Assembly (NCBI GenBank): GCA_040954595.2
Contig: CM082590.2
Coordinates: 868,001-932,000 of the forward strand
Reading direction: 5' to 3'
DNA: 64,000 nt
Source of the DNA: Balanoglossus misakiensis
Taxonomy: Eukaryota; Hemichordata
Shown: piece after piece, positions 63,038 to 64,000 of the stretch
How positions within the stretch are numbered: position 1 is the stretch's first letter
Layout: each line of letters opens with the position of its first letter
The notes under the pieces: model-generated
Database searches by the model: none
The model's input: only the letters and a program-made list of their open reading frames with translations
What the model was told of the DNA's origin: nothing
Translations under genes and position numbers: made by a program

Positions 63038-64000
63038 AATGTTGACAAATACCTTTGTAAAACTCATACAGTTGATTTGATAGAACCTGATATTGAGACT
63101 GATCTTGACAAGCAAATCCCTATTGAATCACTAGCCCATACCGTCGGTGATACCACTGAATTTGCATGTGAGAGTAGCGCTCATGGTTCATCTGACGATA
63201 TGATCAGTGATGACCACGATGTCTTTGTTAGTGATATGTTTACTGTGGAAAATGTTCCAAATATGGGGCCTCCCAACCCAACCCTTGTTGATCACAGTGT
63301 TCCAGGCACTTATCCACTGGGCAATGATATGCAGTATTCTGAGTTATCAGATACTCCCGTGGGCGGGGATATCTGTCCCCCGTCGTCATGGCCACCAGCG
63401 TCACCCCTTGATTTAACAGAAGTTATAACCGTTCATGACATAGTTGTTGAATCAGGTTTACCAAATTCTCAATTTTGCAGAATACCCGTTCCATCAAACC
63501 TTCAAATCCCAATTTGGCGAGCCGAATTGCAGCAATATGATGACAAAATCATCTGCGATTACCTACAATATGGTTGGCCCGTCTACTATACAGCCTCAGA
63601 ATTGCCATACTCTACAGTGAAAAACCACCCATCAGCTATAAATTACTCGGCGCACGTCGACAACTGGATCATTAACGAAGTCGCAGCCGGGGCTACAGCG
63701 GGTCCGTTCTTAACTAACCCCCTTGCCACACCACTCAGTACTTCCCCCATTCAGAATGTCGAAAAAAAGATAGTGTTAATCGGCGTATAGTCTTTGATCT
63801 TAGTTCCCCAATCCACCATTCAGTAAATGACGGTATCCCCAAAGGGGAATATCTTGGGGAGAGTTTTCAGCTTCAATATCCTTCCATTGATGATTTCACT
63901 GCAATGATGACCCGTAAGGGCAGGGGATGCCTCCTATTTAAGCGCGATTTAAGCAGAGCTTATCGGCAAATACCAGTCGATCCAGCGGACTACCATTTGC
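63038..64000 (+). pseudogene. DIRS-like reverse transcriptase, frameshifted, cut by window edge
   Basis: Not satellite. From 63038 the frame of phase 2 runs open to TAG 63788-63790 and encodes an acidic N-terminal region, then a segment (WRAELQQYDDKIICDYLQYG, then GWP) of the kind that precedes RT in DIRS-like and related retroelements. The RT proper continues in phase 1 from the A7 run at 63762-63768: RRIVFDLSSP, SVNDGIPKGEYLGE, and LLFKRDLSRAYRQIPVDP, which holds the motif A Asp. The change of frame at the homopolymer looks like loss or gain of one base; a sequencing error is possible. The rest of RT, including the YxDD box, is beyond the window, so the class assignment is inference from the RT style. 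The upstream Met (63014) lies in satellite sequence and is not a real start. Confidence 0.7.

Overview
The window is animal nuclear DNA made almost entirely of repeats. No ordinary host gene, tRNA or rRNA was recognised. The retroelement types point to a metazoan, probably an aquatic invertebrate: a BEL/Pao LTR retrotransposon, a reverse transcriptase of the DIRS-like kind, and a dispersed element starting TTAAAGCTGCAAGCAGC. The species cannot be named from the sequence alone.

Layout. (1) 1-36951, 45940-55028 and 61824-63037 are one head-to-tail satellite array with a monomer of about 130-132 bp. It makes up about 47 kb of the window and was split by later insertions. The array has higher-order structure: near-identical blocks of 915, 3132, 2354, 1047 and 391 bp, and a block of about 1.7 kb shared between 22 kb and 52 kb. 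(2) 36952-45939 is a block of non-coding dispersed elements. I read it as six members of one family inserted one inside another. Six 5' ends lie in series on the left. Six 3' terminal hairpins are stacked on the right, each about 54 bp from the next. Flank bookkeeping supports the nesting and shows no target-site duplication, and the 3' hairpin followed by CTAA resembles Helitron-type ends. (3) 55029-61823 is a complete BEL/Pao LTR retrotransposon with 732-bp LTRs differing at two sites and a 5-bp target duplication TGCGC. It has one long gag-protease-RT-RNaseH-integrase frame, and the start of gag is cut off by a frameshift. (4) 63038-64000 is the 5' or central part of another retroelement, a DIRS-like reverse transcriptase interrupted by a frameshift at an A7 run and cut by the window edge.

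How it fits together. The satellite is the substrate, and its homogenisation by unequal exchange or conversion explains the nested block lengths. The nest landed in the array at an A|T step. The BEL element landed in a palindrome of a satellite monomer. Satellite on both sides of each insertion keeps the same orientation and shares rare variants. The numerous open frames in the satellite, on both strands, follow from a monomer with few stops and a length near a multiple of three; they are not annotated as genes. The most unusual structure is the self-nesting family, which also carries at least sixteen exact copies of AGGTCAAAGGTCA, the DR1 nuclear-receptor motif.
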